A stretch of 64,000 nt of DNA from Xenorhabdus budapestensis (GTDB taxonomy: Bacteria > Pseudomonadota > Gammaproteobacteria > Enterobacterales > Enterobacteriaceae). The position numbers and the translations under genes are program-made. This document shows, one piece after another, positions 8,689 to 18,226 of this stretch. The stretch is from contig NZ_NIBS01000008.1 of the NCBI RefSeq assembly GCF_002632465.1, positions 1 through 64,000 of the forward strand. Reading direction: 5' to 3'. Numbering within the stretch: the first letter of the stretch is position 1; the number at the start of each line of letters is the position of its first letter. Under the pieces are notes generated by a model. That model ran no database searches. It was given only the letters and a program-made list of their open reading frames with translations, and was not told the origin of the DNA.

Positions 8689-9183
8689 ATGGTGACTTTT
8701 CATACCAATTTCGGCGATATCGTAATTAATACTTTCGCTGAAAAAGCGCCTGTAACTGTTGAAAATTTTTTGAATTACTGCCGTGAAGGCTTCTACGACA
8801 ACACTATTTTTCACCGCGTCATCAATGGCTTCATGATTCAAGGTGGTGGTTTTGAACCTGGTATGAAGCAAAAAACTACTCAATCCCCTATCCAGAACGA
8901 AGCCAATAATGGCCTGAAGAACAGTCATGGTACTATCGCAATGGCACGTACCAATGATCCACATTCTGCAACGGCTCAATTCTTCATCAACGTTGTTGAT
9001 AATGATTTCCTGAATTTCCGCTCAGAGCGCCCGGACGGCTGGGGTTACTGTGTATTTGCTGAAGTTGTGGAAGGCATGGATGTGGTTGATAAAATCAAAG
9101 GTGTTTCCACCGGCCGCAGCGGCATGCACCAAGATGTGCCACACGAAGATGTGATCATTGAACGTGTCACTGTCAGCGAATAA
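8689..9183 (+). CDS. ppiB: Peptidyl-prolyl cis-trans isomerase B (cyclophilin)
   Basis: PpiB catalyses cis-trans isomerisation of proline bonds in the cytoplasm. The 164 residues match the E. coli protein in length, with the cyclophilin core [15 protein letters not shown] near residue 43 carrying the catalytic Arg, and a later [10 protein letters not shown]. There is no signal peptide, which separates it from periplasmic PpiA. An AGGATTTCTATT run precedes the ATG. It is followed 43 bases later by lpxH, so the two are probably co-transcribed. Confidence 0.96.
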   Translation: MVTFHTNFGDIVINTFAEKAPVTVENFLNYCREGFYDNTIFHRVINGFMIQGGGFEPGMKQKTTQSPIQNEANNGLKNSHGTIAMARTNDPHSATAQFFINVVDNDFLNFRSERPDGWGYCVFAEVVEGMDVVDKIKGVSTGRSGMHQDVPHEDVIIERVTVSE

Positions 9184-9226
9184 TTATTTATACAATATCC
9201 ACAATTAGAGAATAGTTAATCGTTAC

Positions 9227-9949
9227 ATGAGTACACTGTTTATTGCAGATTTGCATCTCAGTGCGCAAGAACCGGCAATTACTGCCGGTTTTCTACGTTT
9301 TTTGCGTGAAGATGCAATTCATGCTGAAAGTCTGTATATCCTCGGTGATTTTTTTGATTACTGGATTGGTGATGATGATCCCAATTCCCTGCACACTGAA
9401 ATAGCCCAGGCACTTAATGCACTGAGACAAAAAGGGGTTTCCTGTTATTTTCTTCATGGTAACCGTGATTTTTTGTTAAGTTCCCGGTTTGCCAAAGAGA
9501 GTGGCCTGATTCTGCTGCCGCAAGAAAAGGTATTGGAATTATACGGTAAACGTATTCTGATCTTGCACGGCGATACGCTCTGCACCGATGATGCAGGTTA
9601 TCAACAATATCGTAAACGAGTACATACCCCGTGGATCCAGCGGCTGTTTTTACTTCTTCCTCTGTTTATTCGGCTAAAAATTGCGGCCAAAATGCGGGCC
9701 GGAAGCCAATATGCTAACCGCCAGAAATCCGAATCAATCATGGATGTCAACCAACAGGCTGTTATTGAACACTTTAACAAATATCAGGTCGATTGGATGA
9801 TCCACGGGCATACTCATCGTCCAGCGATCCATGATATCCAAATCAACGATAAAACCATGCATCGTGGCGTATTAGGGGCCTGGCACAATCAAGGTTCGAT
9901 GTTTAAAGTGACAGAAGCATCTATTGAACTGATATTTTTCCCTTTTTGA
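9227..9949 (+). CDS. lpxH: UDP-2,3-diacylglucosamine diphosphatase
   Basis: LpxH hydrolyses UDP-2,3-diacylglucosamine to lipid X and UMP, a cytoplasmic, membrane-associated step of lipid A synthesis. It is a calcineurin-type metallophosphoesterase: D8 and H10 in IADLH, D41 in GDFFD, N79 in HGNRD, H114 in LHGD, and H193/H195/H197 in the final IHGHTH. The basic loop [19 protein letters not shown] is the lid region of this family. Its 240 residues equal E. coli LpxH, and the ppiB-lpxH-purE order is conserved. Confidence 0.96.
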   Translation: MSTLFIADLHLSAQEPAITAGFLRFLREDAIHAESLYILGDFFDYWIGDDDPNSLHTEIAQALNALRQKGVSCYFLHGNRDFLLSSRFAKESGLILLPQEKVLELYGKRILILHGDTLCTDDAGYQQYRKRVHTPWIQRLFLLLPLFIRLKIAAKMRAGSQYANRQKSESIMDVNQQAVIEHFNKYQVDWMIHGHTHRPAIHDIQINDKTMHRGVLGAWHNQGSMFKVTEASIELIFFPF

Positions 9950-9989
9950 ATTCTCTGATCTTTTACTGGAAAAATCGGCGAATCAAGCA

Positions 9990-10027
9990 ACGCAAACGTT
10001 TTCCTTGTGCAATTCGCATGATATGAT
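9990..10027 (+). promoter_or_regulatory. PurR box and promoter of purEK
   Basis: ACGCAAACGTTTTCCT at 9990-10005 is a full match to the PurR operator consensus. It overlaps a likely -35 (TTTTCC, 9999-10004) that is followed after 17 bases by TATGAT (10022-10027). PurR with hypoxanthine or guanine would block this promoter. Start-site placement is inferred. Confidence 0.85.
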
Positions 10028-10093
10028 CCACCGTCTTACAATATTATTTTGATCTTGGTTCTGGTGGACATCCAATACAGGAGCATCTGATTT

Positions 10094-10657
10094 ATGACGG
10101 CAAGCCCTGAGCCCCAAAAAACTATTTCCACAACAGCGGTTACCTTTACAGCAAAAACACCACATCATGCCAAAATTGCTATTGTCATGGGTTCAAAGAG
10201 TGACTGGGCAACAATGCAACATGCAGCCGATGTTTTAACCTCCCTTGATATTCCTTTCCATGTTGAAATTGTTTCGGCGCACCGAACACCCGATAAACTT
10301 TTTCATTTTGCCGAACAGGCGAAAGCAAACGGTTTTGATGTAATTATTGCTGGTGCAGGTGGCGCAGCTCATCTGCCAGGAATGCTGTCAGCTAAGACCT
10401 TAGTTCCTGTATTTGGTGTCCCTGTACAGAGTGTTGCACTGAGTGGTGTTGATAGTCTCTATTCCATCGTCCAAATGCCAAAAGGCATTCCGGTTGGTAC
10501 GCTGGCTATCGGCAAAGCGGGAGCAGCAAATGCAGCATTGTTGGCGGCTCAGGTATTAGCATTACATGATGATGCCCTATTCCAACGTCTGTCAGATTGG
10601 CGTCAGACACAAACTCAGGATGTTCTGGATAATCCAGATCCTCGGGAGGATGCATGA
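10094..10657 (+). CDS. purE: N5-carboxyaminoimidazole ribonucleotide mutase
   Basis: PurE converts N5-CAIR to CAIR in purine biosynthesis. The class I PurE core is intact: [21 protein letters not shown] with the catalytic His, [11 protein letters not shown] and [17 protein letters not shown]. The protein has 187 residues, with an N-terminal tail about 18 residues longer than that of E. coli PurE (169 aa), starting MTASPEPQK. The start is supported by AGGAGC upstream. Its stop region overlaps purK by four bases, so both subunits are translationally coupled. Confidence 0.96.
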   Translation: MTASPEPQKTISTTAVTFTAKTPHHAKIAIVMGSKSDWATMQHAADVLTSLDIPFHVEIVSAHRTPDKLFHFAEQAKANGFDVIIAGAGGAAHLPGMLSAKTLVPVFGVPVQSVALSGVDSLYSIVQMPKGIPVGTLAIGKAGAANAALLAAQVLALHDDALFQRLSDWRQTQTQDVLDNPDPREDA

Positions 10658-11721
10658 AACCTGTTTGTGTACTGGGTAATGGTCAATTGGGTAGAATGCT
10701 ACGTCAGGCAGGTGAGCCATTAGGAATAGCTGTCTATCCGATTGGGCTGGACGCTGAACCAGAATCCGTTCCCTATCAGAGCAGTATCATCACCGCTGAA
10801 ATTGAGCGTTGGCCTGAGACGGACTTAACCCGTGAACTCGCTCATCACAATGCTTTTATTAACCGTGATATTTTTCCACAACTGGCTGATCGCCTGCCAC
10901 AAAAGCAACTCCTGGATAGTCTTGGATTGGCGACAGCTCCGTGGAAGTTATTAGCTGATCCCAGCCAATGGCCGCAGTTGTTTAACGAGTTAGGTGATTT
11001 CATTATCGTTAAACGTCGTACCGGGGGTTATGATGGCCGTGGTCAATGGCGCATCCGACCGGGTGATGAAGCTACATTGCCGCCCGAAATTTACGGTGAA
11101 TGTATTGTAGAGCAAGGTATTCCATTTTCAGGGGAAGTTTCACTGGTTGGTGCCCGTAACGCTCAGGGAAAATCGGTATTTTATCCATTGACCCATAATC
11201 TACATCAGGAAGGTATCTTACGTACAAGTGTTGCTTTGCCAAATGCACATCATCAATTACAACAACAAGCAGAAAAAATGCTGTCCATTATCATGGAGCA
11301 TCTGAATTATATGGGTGTCATGGCGATGGAGTGCTTTATTGTTGGTAATGATTTGCTGATTAATGAGCTGGCACCACGGGTACATAATAGCGGTCACTGG
11401 ACACAAAATGGTGCTTCCATCAGTCAATTTGAACTTCATCTACGGGCAATTCTCGATTTACCTATACCTCAACCGGAAATATTGGCTCCTTCAGTGATGG
11501 TCAATCTGATCGGTACAGAAATAAACCCTGAATGGCTCAGCTTACCGCTCGTTCGTTTACATTGGTATGATAAGGAAGTTCGCTCAGTGCGTAAGGTAGG
11601 GCATCTGAATCTGGTTCATTCTGACAGAAATATATTAAGAGCTGCACTACAAACATTAAGCTCGTTATTGCCTGAAGAGTACCAAACTGGCCTGAAATGG
11701 GCACAAGACAAATTAAACTGA
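10654..11721 (+). CDS. purK: N5-carboxyaminoimidazole ribonucleotide synthase
   Basis: PurK uses ATP and bicarbonate to make N5-CAIR from AIR, the substrate of PurE. It is an ATP-grasp enzyme of 355 residues, the same length as E. coli PurK, with the nucleotide-binding N-terminus [17 protein letters not shown], the grasp core [19 protein letters not shown], and [16 protein letters not shown] near the metal site. The ATGA overlap with purE shows a two-gene operon. A hairpin follows the stop. Confidence 0.97.
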   Translation: MKPVCVLGNGQLGRMLRQAGEPLGIAVYPIGLDAEPESVPYQSSIITAEIERWPETDLTRELAHHNAFINRDIFPQLADRLPQKQLLDSLGLATAPWKLLADPSQWPQLFNELGDFIIVKRRTGGYDGRGQWRIRPGDEATLPPEIYGECIVEQGIPFSGEVSLVGARNAQGKSVFYPLTHNLHQEGILRTSVALPNAHHQLQQQAEKMLSIIMEHLNYMGVMAMECFIVGNDLLINELAPRVHNSGHWTQNGASISQFELHLRAILDLPIPQPEILAPSVMVNLIGTEINPEWLSLPLVRLHWYDKEVRSVRKVGHLNLVHSDRNILRAALQTLSSLLPEEYQTGLKWAQDKLN

Positions 11722-11733
11722 AGAAAACCGTAG

Positions 11734-11767
11734 GAAGTGGTAATCATTTTAAATAAATTACCACTTC
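11734..11767 (+). terminator. Terminator of purEK
   Basis: GAAGTGGTAAT pairs with ATTACCACTTC across a 12-base AT loop, 12 bases after the purK stop. Confidence 0.7.
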
Positions 11768-11786
11768 TTATGTCAACTGCAACAAG

Positions 11787-12322
11787 CTATTTCTTTAATA
11801 ACGTTCTGGATAGTGTATCTACAATCGTTCTTGTGCTTTGGTCGATTTCATAATTGAGGAAATCTCCTACTTTGATCTTACTAAGACTGGTTAATCTTAA
11901 GGTTTCAGGGATCAAATTTAAGGCAATGGTTTTATTCTCTTCATCAATACCATTGATAGTTAAACTACAGCCATGAAGCCCGATGAAACCTTTCAAGAAA
12001 AAATATTTATATTGTCTTGGGGGATCCGAATAACCAACCGATAAGTTTCACTTGTTGCAGTAAATTCGACTACTTCAGCAATCCTTTCCACATGTCCATA
12101 AAGATTATGCCCCCCATTTTCCTTATACATATGGTGTGAGCGTTCAATATTGACTTGATCCCCAATGGAAAGAAACTTTAACGTTGTGATATCAGCAGTA
12201 AAATCGGAAATATCAAAAGTGATTTTATCTTCGCTAAATTGAGTGACAGTCAGACAAGTGCCATCAATAGCAACACTGGCTCCAATAGCAATATCATCAA
12301 AAAAATGATTATTATTACTCAT
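11787..12322 (-). pseudogene. Riboflavin-synthase-like protein, frameshifted and N-truncated
   Basis: Two overlapping frames together give a riboflavin synthase alpha-chain / lumazine-protein fold. The first (12322-11993) has the first-barrel motifs IGASVAIDGTCLTV and ERSHHMYKENGGHNLYGHV; the second (11996-11787) has the second-barrel motifs KGFIGLHGCSLTING and LIPETLRLTSL. The break lies in a run of six T's (reverse strand, about 12000); adding one T restores the frame across F-L-K-G-F-I-G. About 25 N-terminal residues that should begin MFTGIV are also missing, so the enzyme is probably dead. A sequencing error could explain the frameshift but not the lost N-terminus. Whether the ancestor was a riboflavin synthase or a lumazine protein cannot be told. 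Confidence 0.7.
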
Positions 12323-12324
12323 TA

Positions 12325-12581
12325 CTAAATAAAGTTGCCCCTGAGAAAACCATCTCCCCTATCGTCGAAGGCTTCGGTGATTACAAAATCGGTGATATGT
12401 ATGTCTACAGTATTTGGCAAAATTCACTACAAAATGACTATTTCCCCGGTATCAGCCCGGTCATCTGTGGACAGGTATTGCCATCAATCCGGTAAAAAAT
12501 AAGTACAAAATAAAAGATATGCCTTACTTTCGCACAAACCAATTTAGCTATGGGATGTTTATTCGATACAGCTTTTTTTAA
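12325..12581 (+). pseudogene. Possible outer-membrane beta-barrel C-terminal remnant
   Basis: An open stretch on the plus strand without start reads KVAPEKTISPIVEGFGDYK, then a strand-like MYVYSIWQNSLQN, and stops at 12493-12495 after LPSIR. In another frame from about 12483 it continues INPVKNKYKIKDMPYF and ends FSYGMFIRYSFF before TAA at 12579. Alternating hydrophobic residues and a terminal aromatic are typical of outer-membrane barrel C-termini. I cannot name the family. It abuts the truncated end of the riboflavin-synthase-like pseudogene, which suggests a recombination junction. This is a weak call. Confidence 0.3.
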
Positions 12582-12634
12582 TAAGCACTTAGAATAGAGC
12601 CGTTTTTAATGATTTATTCCTTGATGGGGTCACA

Positions 12635-13921
12635 ATGTCCATTCAACACGACAAATTCGGGCGTATTTATCAGTGGTTTTTGCTGATACTTTTAGGCATG
12701 GTCTATTTTCTGTCCACAGCAACAACCTTTACGTCATTGGGTGTTGTCCTGCCCAGCATGATAAACGAGCTGGACTGGAGTTGGACTGATGCCGGCCTGG
12801 GGTTCACTCTGCTTGGCCTGACTTGCGGGCTATCCAGTTTCCTGCCAACGGTTTGCATTCGCAAAATTGGTGTTCGCTTCACGCTATTTATTGGCCTACT
12901 GATTTTTCTGGCTGGCTTCTACAGCCTTTATCACACGCATACTATTTCATCGTATTTTATCGGAACGGCTTTAATTGGGGTCGGATTTACCTTTCTGGCA
13001 ACAGTACCGGGCACCTATGTTATTTCACGATTATATGAAAAACAGTCCCTTGCTTTTGGTTTCTATTTTACGATTGGCGGATTAGGAGGCGTGATTGGCC
13101 CGTGGATCTATTTTCTGGCAACCCGTGTCTGGGGAACGTGGCGAATGCACTGGATGATCTCTGCCGTCGTTCTGGCTGTTTTTGTTATCCTGACCATTCT
13201 TACTCTTCAGGAAGGAGAGCGGGAAATAGCCCATGCTAAGGCAGTAAATCAAAAGCACAATAGCGAAAATTCCCCCAGTATCTATCGTACCAAGCAGTTA
13301 TGGACAGCCCGACAAGCACTGCGCACCTGGCAATTTTATGTCATTGCCGCAACCTATACGGCGTTTCTGTGGTGTGGTATTACAGTGAATAGCTTTGCCG
13401 TCGCCCACATTATCGAAAATGGTTTCAGTGAAGTGATTGCCGCTGGGTTACTGAGCGCTATGGCTTTCATCAATGCTTTTTCAAGGTTGGCCGGTGGTGC
13501 CGTGGGAGAGTGGCTTGATCCGAAAAAACTGCTGGTTGGCAGTCTGGCTATCATTATTTTTGGCTTAATCGCCTTGAGTATCGCCTCTTCATGGCCATTC
13601 CTGATTGCCTTCACGCTGTTTGTCGGCATGGGTTATGGTATGACTTTCCTCGCTTCCAGTGTCCTGCTCGCCAATTATTTTGGCCGTAAGCCTTATCTGG
13701 AACTATTCTCGATCATGAACCTGATTTCTACTCTGGCGTGTCTGGCCCCTTTTTTTGCCGGTGCCATAAAAGATTATTCCGGTAGTTTTACCTGGGCTTT
13801 CCTCATCATTGCTATCCCTGTATTTGTCGTGTTAGTTGTAACACTGATGATGAAACCCCCCAGCCAAAAAATGAGAGACGATTCAGTCGAAAATGAGAAG
13901 CTCACTGACGAAATTCACTAA
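12635..13921 (+). CDS. MFS transporter, OFA/MCT-like
   Basis: A 428-residue major facilitator protein with about 12 hydrophobic segments and a central charged loop near residues 190-230 (EGEREIAHAKAVNQKHN). The N-terminal half has the GLGFTLLGLTCGLSSFLP and RKIGVRF loop arrangement and the C-terminal half GGAVGEWLDPKKLL, which resembles carboxylate transporters of the oxalate/formate and monocarboxylate groups. The substrate is unknown. It is followed 47 bases later by a RutA-like flavin monooxygenase, so a role in importing that enzyme's substrate, or exporting its product, is a reasonable inference. Confidence 0.7.
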   Translation: MSIQHDKFGRIYQWFLLILLGMVYFLSTATTFTSLGVVLPSMINELDWSWTDAGLGFTLLGLTCGLSSFLPTVCIRKIGVRFTLFIGLLIFLAGFYSLYHTHTISSYFIGTALIGVGFTFLATVPGTYVISRLYEKQSLAFGFYFTIGGLGGVIGPWIYFLATRVWGTWRMHWMISAVVLAVFVILTILTLQEGEREIAHAKAVNQKHNSENSPSIYRTKQLWTARQALRTWQFYVIAATYTAFLWCGITVNSFAVAHIIENGFSEVIAAGLLSAMAFINAFSRLAGGAVGEWLDPKKLLVGSLAIIIFGLIALSIASSWPFLIAFTLFVGMGYGMTFLASSVLLANYFGRKPYLELFSIMNLISTLACLAPFFAGAIKDYSGSFTWAFLIIAIPVFVVLVVTLMMKPPSQKMRDDSVENEKLTDEIH

Positions 13922-13968
13922 ATAATGATTACTATACTCTGAAACAGCACACAAATAAGGAAATAGTG

Positions 13969-15024
13969 ATGTCAAAGAAAGAGTTCGGTGTATTCCTGCC
14001 CATCGCCAAAGGTGGGTGGATTATTTCCAAAAACACACCACCACTGGATGCGTCTTATAAACAAAACCGTGAGGCGGCTATTCTTGCCGATCAAATCGGC
14101 CTTGATTTCATTATGTCCATGAGCAAATGGCGCGGTTTTGGCGGTGAAACTGATCATTGGGGCAGTTCACTCGAATCTGTCACCATGATGGCCGGTATTG
14201 CTGAAGTGACTCATCGCGCCAAGTTGATCGCTACGGTTCATGCTGGCCTGCACAATCCGGCGGTTACTGCCAAAATGATCGCCACTTTGGATCATATCAG
14301 TCAAGGGCGTGCCGGGCTGAATATTGTTTCTGGCTCATTCCGCGATGAATTTGAGCAGATGGGGGAATGGGACAGCAAGTTGGATCACGATCAACGTTAT
14401 GCTATGACAGAGGAATGGACACTGCTGATAAAACGGCTTTGGCGCGAAAAACAAGTTGATTATCAAGGAACGTATTTCAATCTGAAACAGTGTGTCTCTG
14501 AACCCAAACCTCTTTCACGCCCTCGCCCTTATTTAGTTTGTGCCGGACAGTCCGAACGCGGCTTGCGTTTCAGTGTACGCCATACTGATGTCTGTTTCAT
14601 TGGCGGTAAAGATGAAGCAGAGACCCGCAGGATCAGTTTAGCTGCCAAACGCATTTCCTCAGAATACAACACCAAAACCAAGACATTCTGCATGTGTACA
14701 ATCATTTTGGCTGAAAGTGATGCTTATGCCGAAACCCTTGCTCAATTCTATCGTCAGGGTTTGGATGTAGAAGCGGTCAGAAATATGATGCACAGTTTTG
14801 GTGTCGATTTGGACGGAAAAAGTAATGCGATGGTAGAAAGATCTCAAAACGCTTTTATGACTCATACCGCTATCGGAACGGCAGATACTTGCTATAAACA
14901 ACTGTCAGATTTGCTGCATACCTGTGAATTGGATGGGGTAATGTTGATATTTCCTGATTATATTGAGGGATTGAAAATATTCGGTGATCAAATCCTGCCG
15001 AAATTAAGGGCTGAATTTGGCTGA
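13969..15024 (+). CDS. LLM-class flavin-dependent monooxygenase, RutA-like
   Basis: A luciferase-like TIM-barrel monooxygenase of 351 residues. The N-terminus FGVFLPIAKGGWIIS and the later MSKWRGFGG, then EVTHRAKLIATVHAG and GRAGLNIVSGSFRDEFEQMG parallel RutA, which opens uracil oxidatively using reduced FMN. It is not RutA itself: none of rutB-G is nearby, and the C-terminal half diverges. I start at the ATG at 13969 because AAGGA lies six bases before it; the GTG directly upstream is less suited. Such enzymes need a flavin reductase, and none is adjacent. It probably forms an operon with the MFS gene. Confidence 0.75.
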   Translation: MSKKEFGVFLPIAKGGWIISKNTPPLDASYKQNREAAILADQIGLDFIMSMSKWRGFGGETDHWGSSLESVTMMAGIAEVTHRAKLIATVHAGLHNPAVTAKMIATLDHISQGRAGLNIVSGSFRDEFEQMGEWDSKLDHDQRYAMTEEWTLLIKRLWREKQVDYQGTYFNLKQCVSEPKPLSRPRPYLVCAGQSERGLRFSVRHTDVCFIGGKDEAETRRISLAAKRISSEYNTKTKTFCMCTIILAESDAYAETLAQFYRQGLDVEAVRNMMHSFGVDLDGKSNAMVERSQNAFMTHTAIGTADTCYKQLSDLLHTCELDGVMLIFPDYIEGLKIFGDQILPKLRAEFG

Positions 15025-15052
15025 TGTTTCTTGAAAAACACGGTTATAAAGC

Positions 15053-15079
15053 ATGGGAAGCCCTGATGAAGCTTCCCAT
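15053..15079 (+). terminator. Terminator after the monooxygenase gene
   Basis: An eight-base stem, ATGGGAAG / CTTCCCAT, between the convergent monooxygenase and ybbP genes. Confidence 0.6.
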
Positions 15080-15110
15080 AAAACTAAAGCACTATTTATT
15101 CTGACAAACG

Positions 15111-17543
15111 TTATTCTGGTAAACGTCGATATTGCCCCTGACTGCGCAATAGTCGGATACCCAGCCAACCACCACACAACGAAAGCAACAGGCTGCTGAT
15201 AATCGGCAACACGAGCCACATCAGCCACTGCGGTTGCCACGGAAAATCAAAAACTTTTGTCTGCAACAACCAAAGTGCAATTTCGGCACCAAATGCCGCA
15301 GCCAAACCCGCCATAAAACCGAGCAAGGCGAATTCACTCCACAATGTACGACGCAACAGTTTTTTACTGGCTCCTAACGTTCGATAAACTACCAGTTCAA
15401 GTTGTCGTTGGTTCATACCAACCTGAATCTGTGCCAATAAAAGCAATCCACCACAGACCATCACCAGCACAACCATAATTTCCAACGCCCGACTAACTTG
15501 CTGCAAGATACCTTGTATCTGCTTAATCATAGAGCCAATATCCAGCATACTGATTGTTGGGAAATGACGATTCAGTTCCGTTAACAGTCTTCCATTCCCC
15601 TCATAATGGAAGCTGGTCAACCATGTTTGCGGTTGGTGCTCCAGTGTTTCTTTGGCAAAAATAAAGAAGAAGTTCGGATGCAGGCTTTCCCAATCCACTT
15701 TGCGAATGCTGCTGACTGTCACCGCAAAAGTTCGGGTGTCTCCGGTAAAAGTCAATTTATCCCCAACCTTAATCTGTAATCGCTCTGCAACCCCCTGCTC
15801 CATGGAAACTTCTTTTGATTTCGGCGGCCAGCTTCCTTCCACAAGGGTGTTAAACGGTGGCAATTCTTTTTTCCATGTTAAATTGAGTTCACGACGTACT
15901 GTTGTACTTTTGGGATGCTTTTCATCAGCCCATTCAATTGCCAACTGCCCATTAATTTCCGTTAAACGTGCCAACACTACAGGATAGTATTCCGTTGGCT
16001 TCACGTTATAGTTTGCCAATAAATCATTTACCTGAGCAAGTTGCGGCTGGGTCATGTTAATCAGGAAATAATTCGGGCTATCTGGTGGTAACTGCTGCTG
16101 CCATCGCCCCAGTAAATCCCCTCTCACCATGACAAGCAGTGCCAATAACATGAAGGAAAGTGAAAATGATGCTAATTGTGTCATCGTCTGGAATGGGCGG
16201 CACAACAGTCGGCTGACCGCCAGACGCAGGCTCAACTGGCGAAATGTAATACGGCGCAGCAACCACAAACCACTCCAGCCCAGTATGCCTAATAACAATG
16301 CAACAATTGGTACACCTGCCAGCAATGACCACAACAGTGGCTCAGTTCCTGCCAATAATACTAATCCACCAGTAATCAGCAGTGCTACCGCAGGCAGATA
16401 ATAACGTAATGGCCAGATAGACGCGGTGACTTCACTTCGTAATACTCTTGAGGGCTGAGTTGCCATCAGTTGGCGATAAGGTCGAATGCCCACCAGCAGA
16501 GCAATACTGAACAGCGCTCCAATCGCCCATACCCACGGCCACATCCCTGCTTCCGGTAACATCTTAGGTAGCATGGCGGCCAGTACCCGAATCAATAGCG
16601 ATTCAAAAACCAGCCCCAGAATGGAGCCGAAAATCGTAGCTGCAAGCAATATCACCAACCACTGCCCAACGATCCACTGACGCAACGCCCAACGACCTGC
16701 CCCCAGTGTTTTCAGGATCGCAACCAGATTGTGTCGGCTACGGCAATAGTGAGTCATGGAGACGGCAACCGCCGCCACGGCCAGCAATAATGTCAGTAAT
16801 GCCGACAACAACAAGAATTGTTGGGCACGTTCGATGGATTGTGCCAACGCGCCATTATCCTGTTTTAGTGTCAACCAACGCTGATCCGCTTTTAACTGTG
16901 GATCGATCAGTTGCCGGAATGATTGAACCGCCTCTGGCGAACCAGCAAACATATAACGATAAGTCAAACGGCTTCCCGGCTGAATTGCGCCTGTCGCTCT
17001 GGCATCATCAATATTGATTAAAATACGGGGAGAAAGCTGGAATGGATTAAAACCACTATCGGGCTCTTGCAACAGTTCGCCACTGATTTTCAATGTGGTA
17101 TCACCGACATCAAGGTTATCCCCAACTTTAATATTCAATAGTGCCAACAAACGGGGGTCGGCCAGTACAGAACCTTTCTCTGGTTTTAATCCCTTTGGAT
17201 TAGTTTCCAGTTCACCATACAACGGGTAACGTTCATCGGTTGCTTTAACCTGAGCCAGTTGCGGGGTATCTCCTGCATAAGTCATGGTTGAAAATGAGAT
17301 TTGACGGCTTAATGTCAGTCCTTTTTCCTGAGCCAGCTTTAGCCAGGATCCATCAACCGGATACGATGCACGTAATACCAGATCGCCTGCCAGAAAATCG
17401 CGGCTTTGATAATGGACACTCTGATCAATGCGATCACCAATACGCCCCAATGCCAATACACACGCTACAGCTAGTGTCAGGGACAACCAGACAATCAATA
17501 GCGATGGTGTACGCCATTCACGCCAAAACCAGCGCCAGATCAT
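15111..17543 (-). CDS. ybbP: ABC transporter permease of the FtsX/MacB type
   Basis: A large inner-membrane permease (810 aa) with two FtsX-like repeats: a first membrane segment after [10 protein letters not shown], a periplasmic domain to about residue 240, several membrane segments, a second periplasmic domain near residues 490-680, and the last three segments. This is the layout of E. coli YbbP (804 aa), whose substrate is unknown. I start at the ATG at 17543 because GGGAGG precedes it and it overlaps the ybbA stop as ATGA. A start 16 codons upstream would lie inside ybbA. It pairs with the ATPase YbbA. Confidence 0.93.
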   Translation of the reverse strand: MIWRWFWREWRTPSLLIVWLSLTLAVACVLALGRIGDRIDQSVHYQSRDFLAGDLVLRASYPVDGSWLKLAQEKGLTLSRQISFSTMTYAGDTPQLAQVKATDERYPLYGELETNPKGLKPEKGSVLADPRLLALLNIKVGDNLDVGDTTLKISGELLQEPDSGFNPFQLSPRILINIDDARATGAIQPGSRLTYRYMFAGSPEAVQSFRQLIDPQLKADQRWLTLKQDNGALAQSIERAQQFLLLSALLTLLLAVAAVAVSMTHYCRSRHNLVAILKTLGAGRWALRQWIVGQWLVILLAATIFGSILGLVFESLLIRVLAAMLPKMLPEAGMWPWVWAIGALFSIALLVGIRPYRQLMATQPSRVLRSEVTASIWPLRYYLPAVALLITGGLVLLAGTEPLLWSLLAGVPIVALLLGILGWSGLWLLRRITFRQLSLRLAVSRLLCRPFQTMTQLASFSLSFMLLALLVMVRGDLLGRWQQQLPPDSPNYFLINMTQPQLAQVNDLLANYNVKPTEYYPVVLARLTEINGQLAIEWADEKHPKSTTVRRELNLTWKKELPPFNTLVEGSWPPKSKEVSMEQGVAERLQIKVGDKLTFTGDTRTFAVTVSSIRKVDWESLHPNFFFIFAKETLEHQPQTWLTSFHYEGNGRLLTELNRHFPTISMLDIGSMIKQIQGILQQVSRALEIMVVLVMVCGGLLLLAQIQVGMNQRQLELVVYRTLGASKKLLRRTLWSEFALLGFMAGLAAAFGAEIALWLLQTKVFDFPWQPQWLMWLVLPIISSLLLSLCGGWLGIRLLRSQGQYRRLPE

Positions 17544-18226
17544 GCTTCCTCCCGTAATTTTCCATCCACCAGACGTAAACGACGCTGGCAACGTGCTGCA
17601 AGCTGGTTATCATGTGTCACCAGAATCAGTGTCGTAGCATAATCGTGGTTGAGCGAAAAAAGCAGATCTGCGATACGGTCACCAGTTTGACGGTCGAGAT
17701 TGCCCGTCGGTTCATCCGCAAACAGAATTTTTGGGCGAGTACTGAATGCTCTGGCCAATGCAACTCGTTGCTGTTCTCCGCCCGAAAGTTGGGCCGGCAT
17801 ATGTTTCAGGCGTTTTCCCAATCCTAACTGTTCAAGTAATTCGCTAGCCTGTTGACGACTATGACTTTCGGATTCTCCCCGCAAAAGTGCCGGAAGCTGA
17901 ACGTTTTCCAACGCATTCAGAGTAGGGATCAACATAAACGATTGGAAAACAAAACCCACATTTTCTGCCCGCAGTTGTGCCCGCTGTTCTTCGTCCATAC
18001 GGCTGATATTCTTTCCCAGTAAATGCACTTCCCCTGAGCTACCATCATCCAAACCGGCAATAATGCCTAGCAAAGTGGATTTCCCTGAGCCTGACTCACC
18101 AATTAATGCAATTGTCTGTGCCGGCTCGACAAGTAGCTCAACACCTTGCAATATATTAATTACCTGTTCCCCTTGACCAACATGTTTAATGAGATTATGA
18201 ACTTCAAGAATACTTTCTACAGCCAT
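17540..18226 (-). CDS. ybbA: ABC transporter ATP-binding subunit
   Basis: This 228-residue ATPase has a Walker [10 protein letters not shown] near residue 41, the signature [14 protein letters not shown] and Walker [13 protein letters not shown]. It is of the LolD/MacB type that energises FtsX-like permeases such as YbbP, encoded directly downstream with an ATGA overlap. Its 5' end overlaps the 5' end of tesA on the other strand by 30 bases. Confidence 0.95.
   Translation of the reverse strand: MAVESILEVHNLIKHVGQGEQVINILQGVELLVEPAQTIALIGESGSGKSTLLGIIAGLDDGSSGEVHLLGKNISRMDEEQRAQLRAENVGFVFQSFMLIPTLNALENVQLPALLRGESESHSRQQASELLEQLGLGKRLKHMPAQLSGGEQQRVALARAFSTRPKILFADEPTGNLDRQTGDRIADLLFSLNHDYATTLILVTHDNQLAARCQRRLRLVDGKLREEA

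Noticed and set aside
12323..12353. Alternative N-terminus (MVFSGATLFS) for the riboflavin-synthase-like gene from 12353
   Set aside because: It is out of frame with the next block and has a misplaced ribosome site, and resemblance to MFTGIV is too weak to use.
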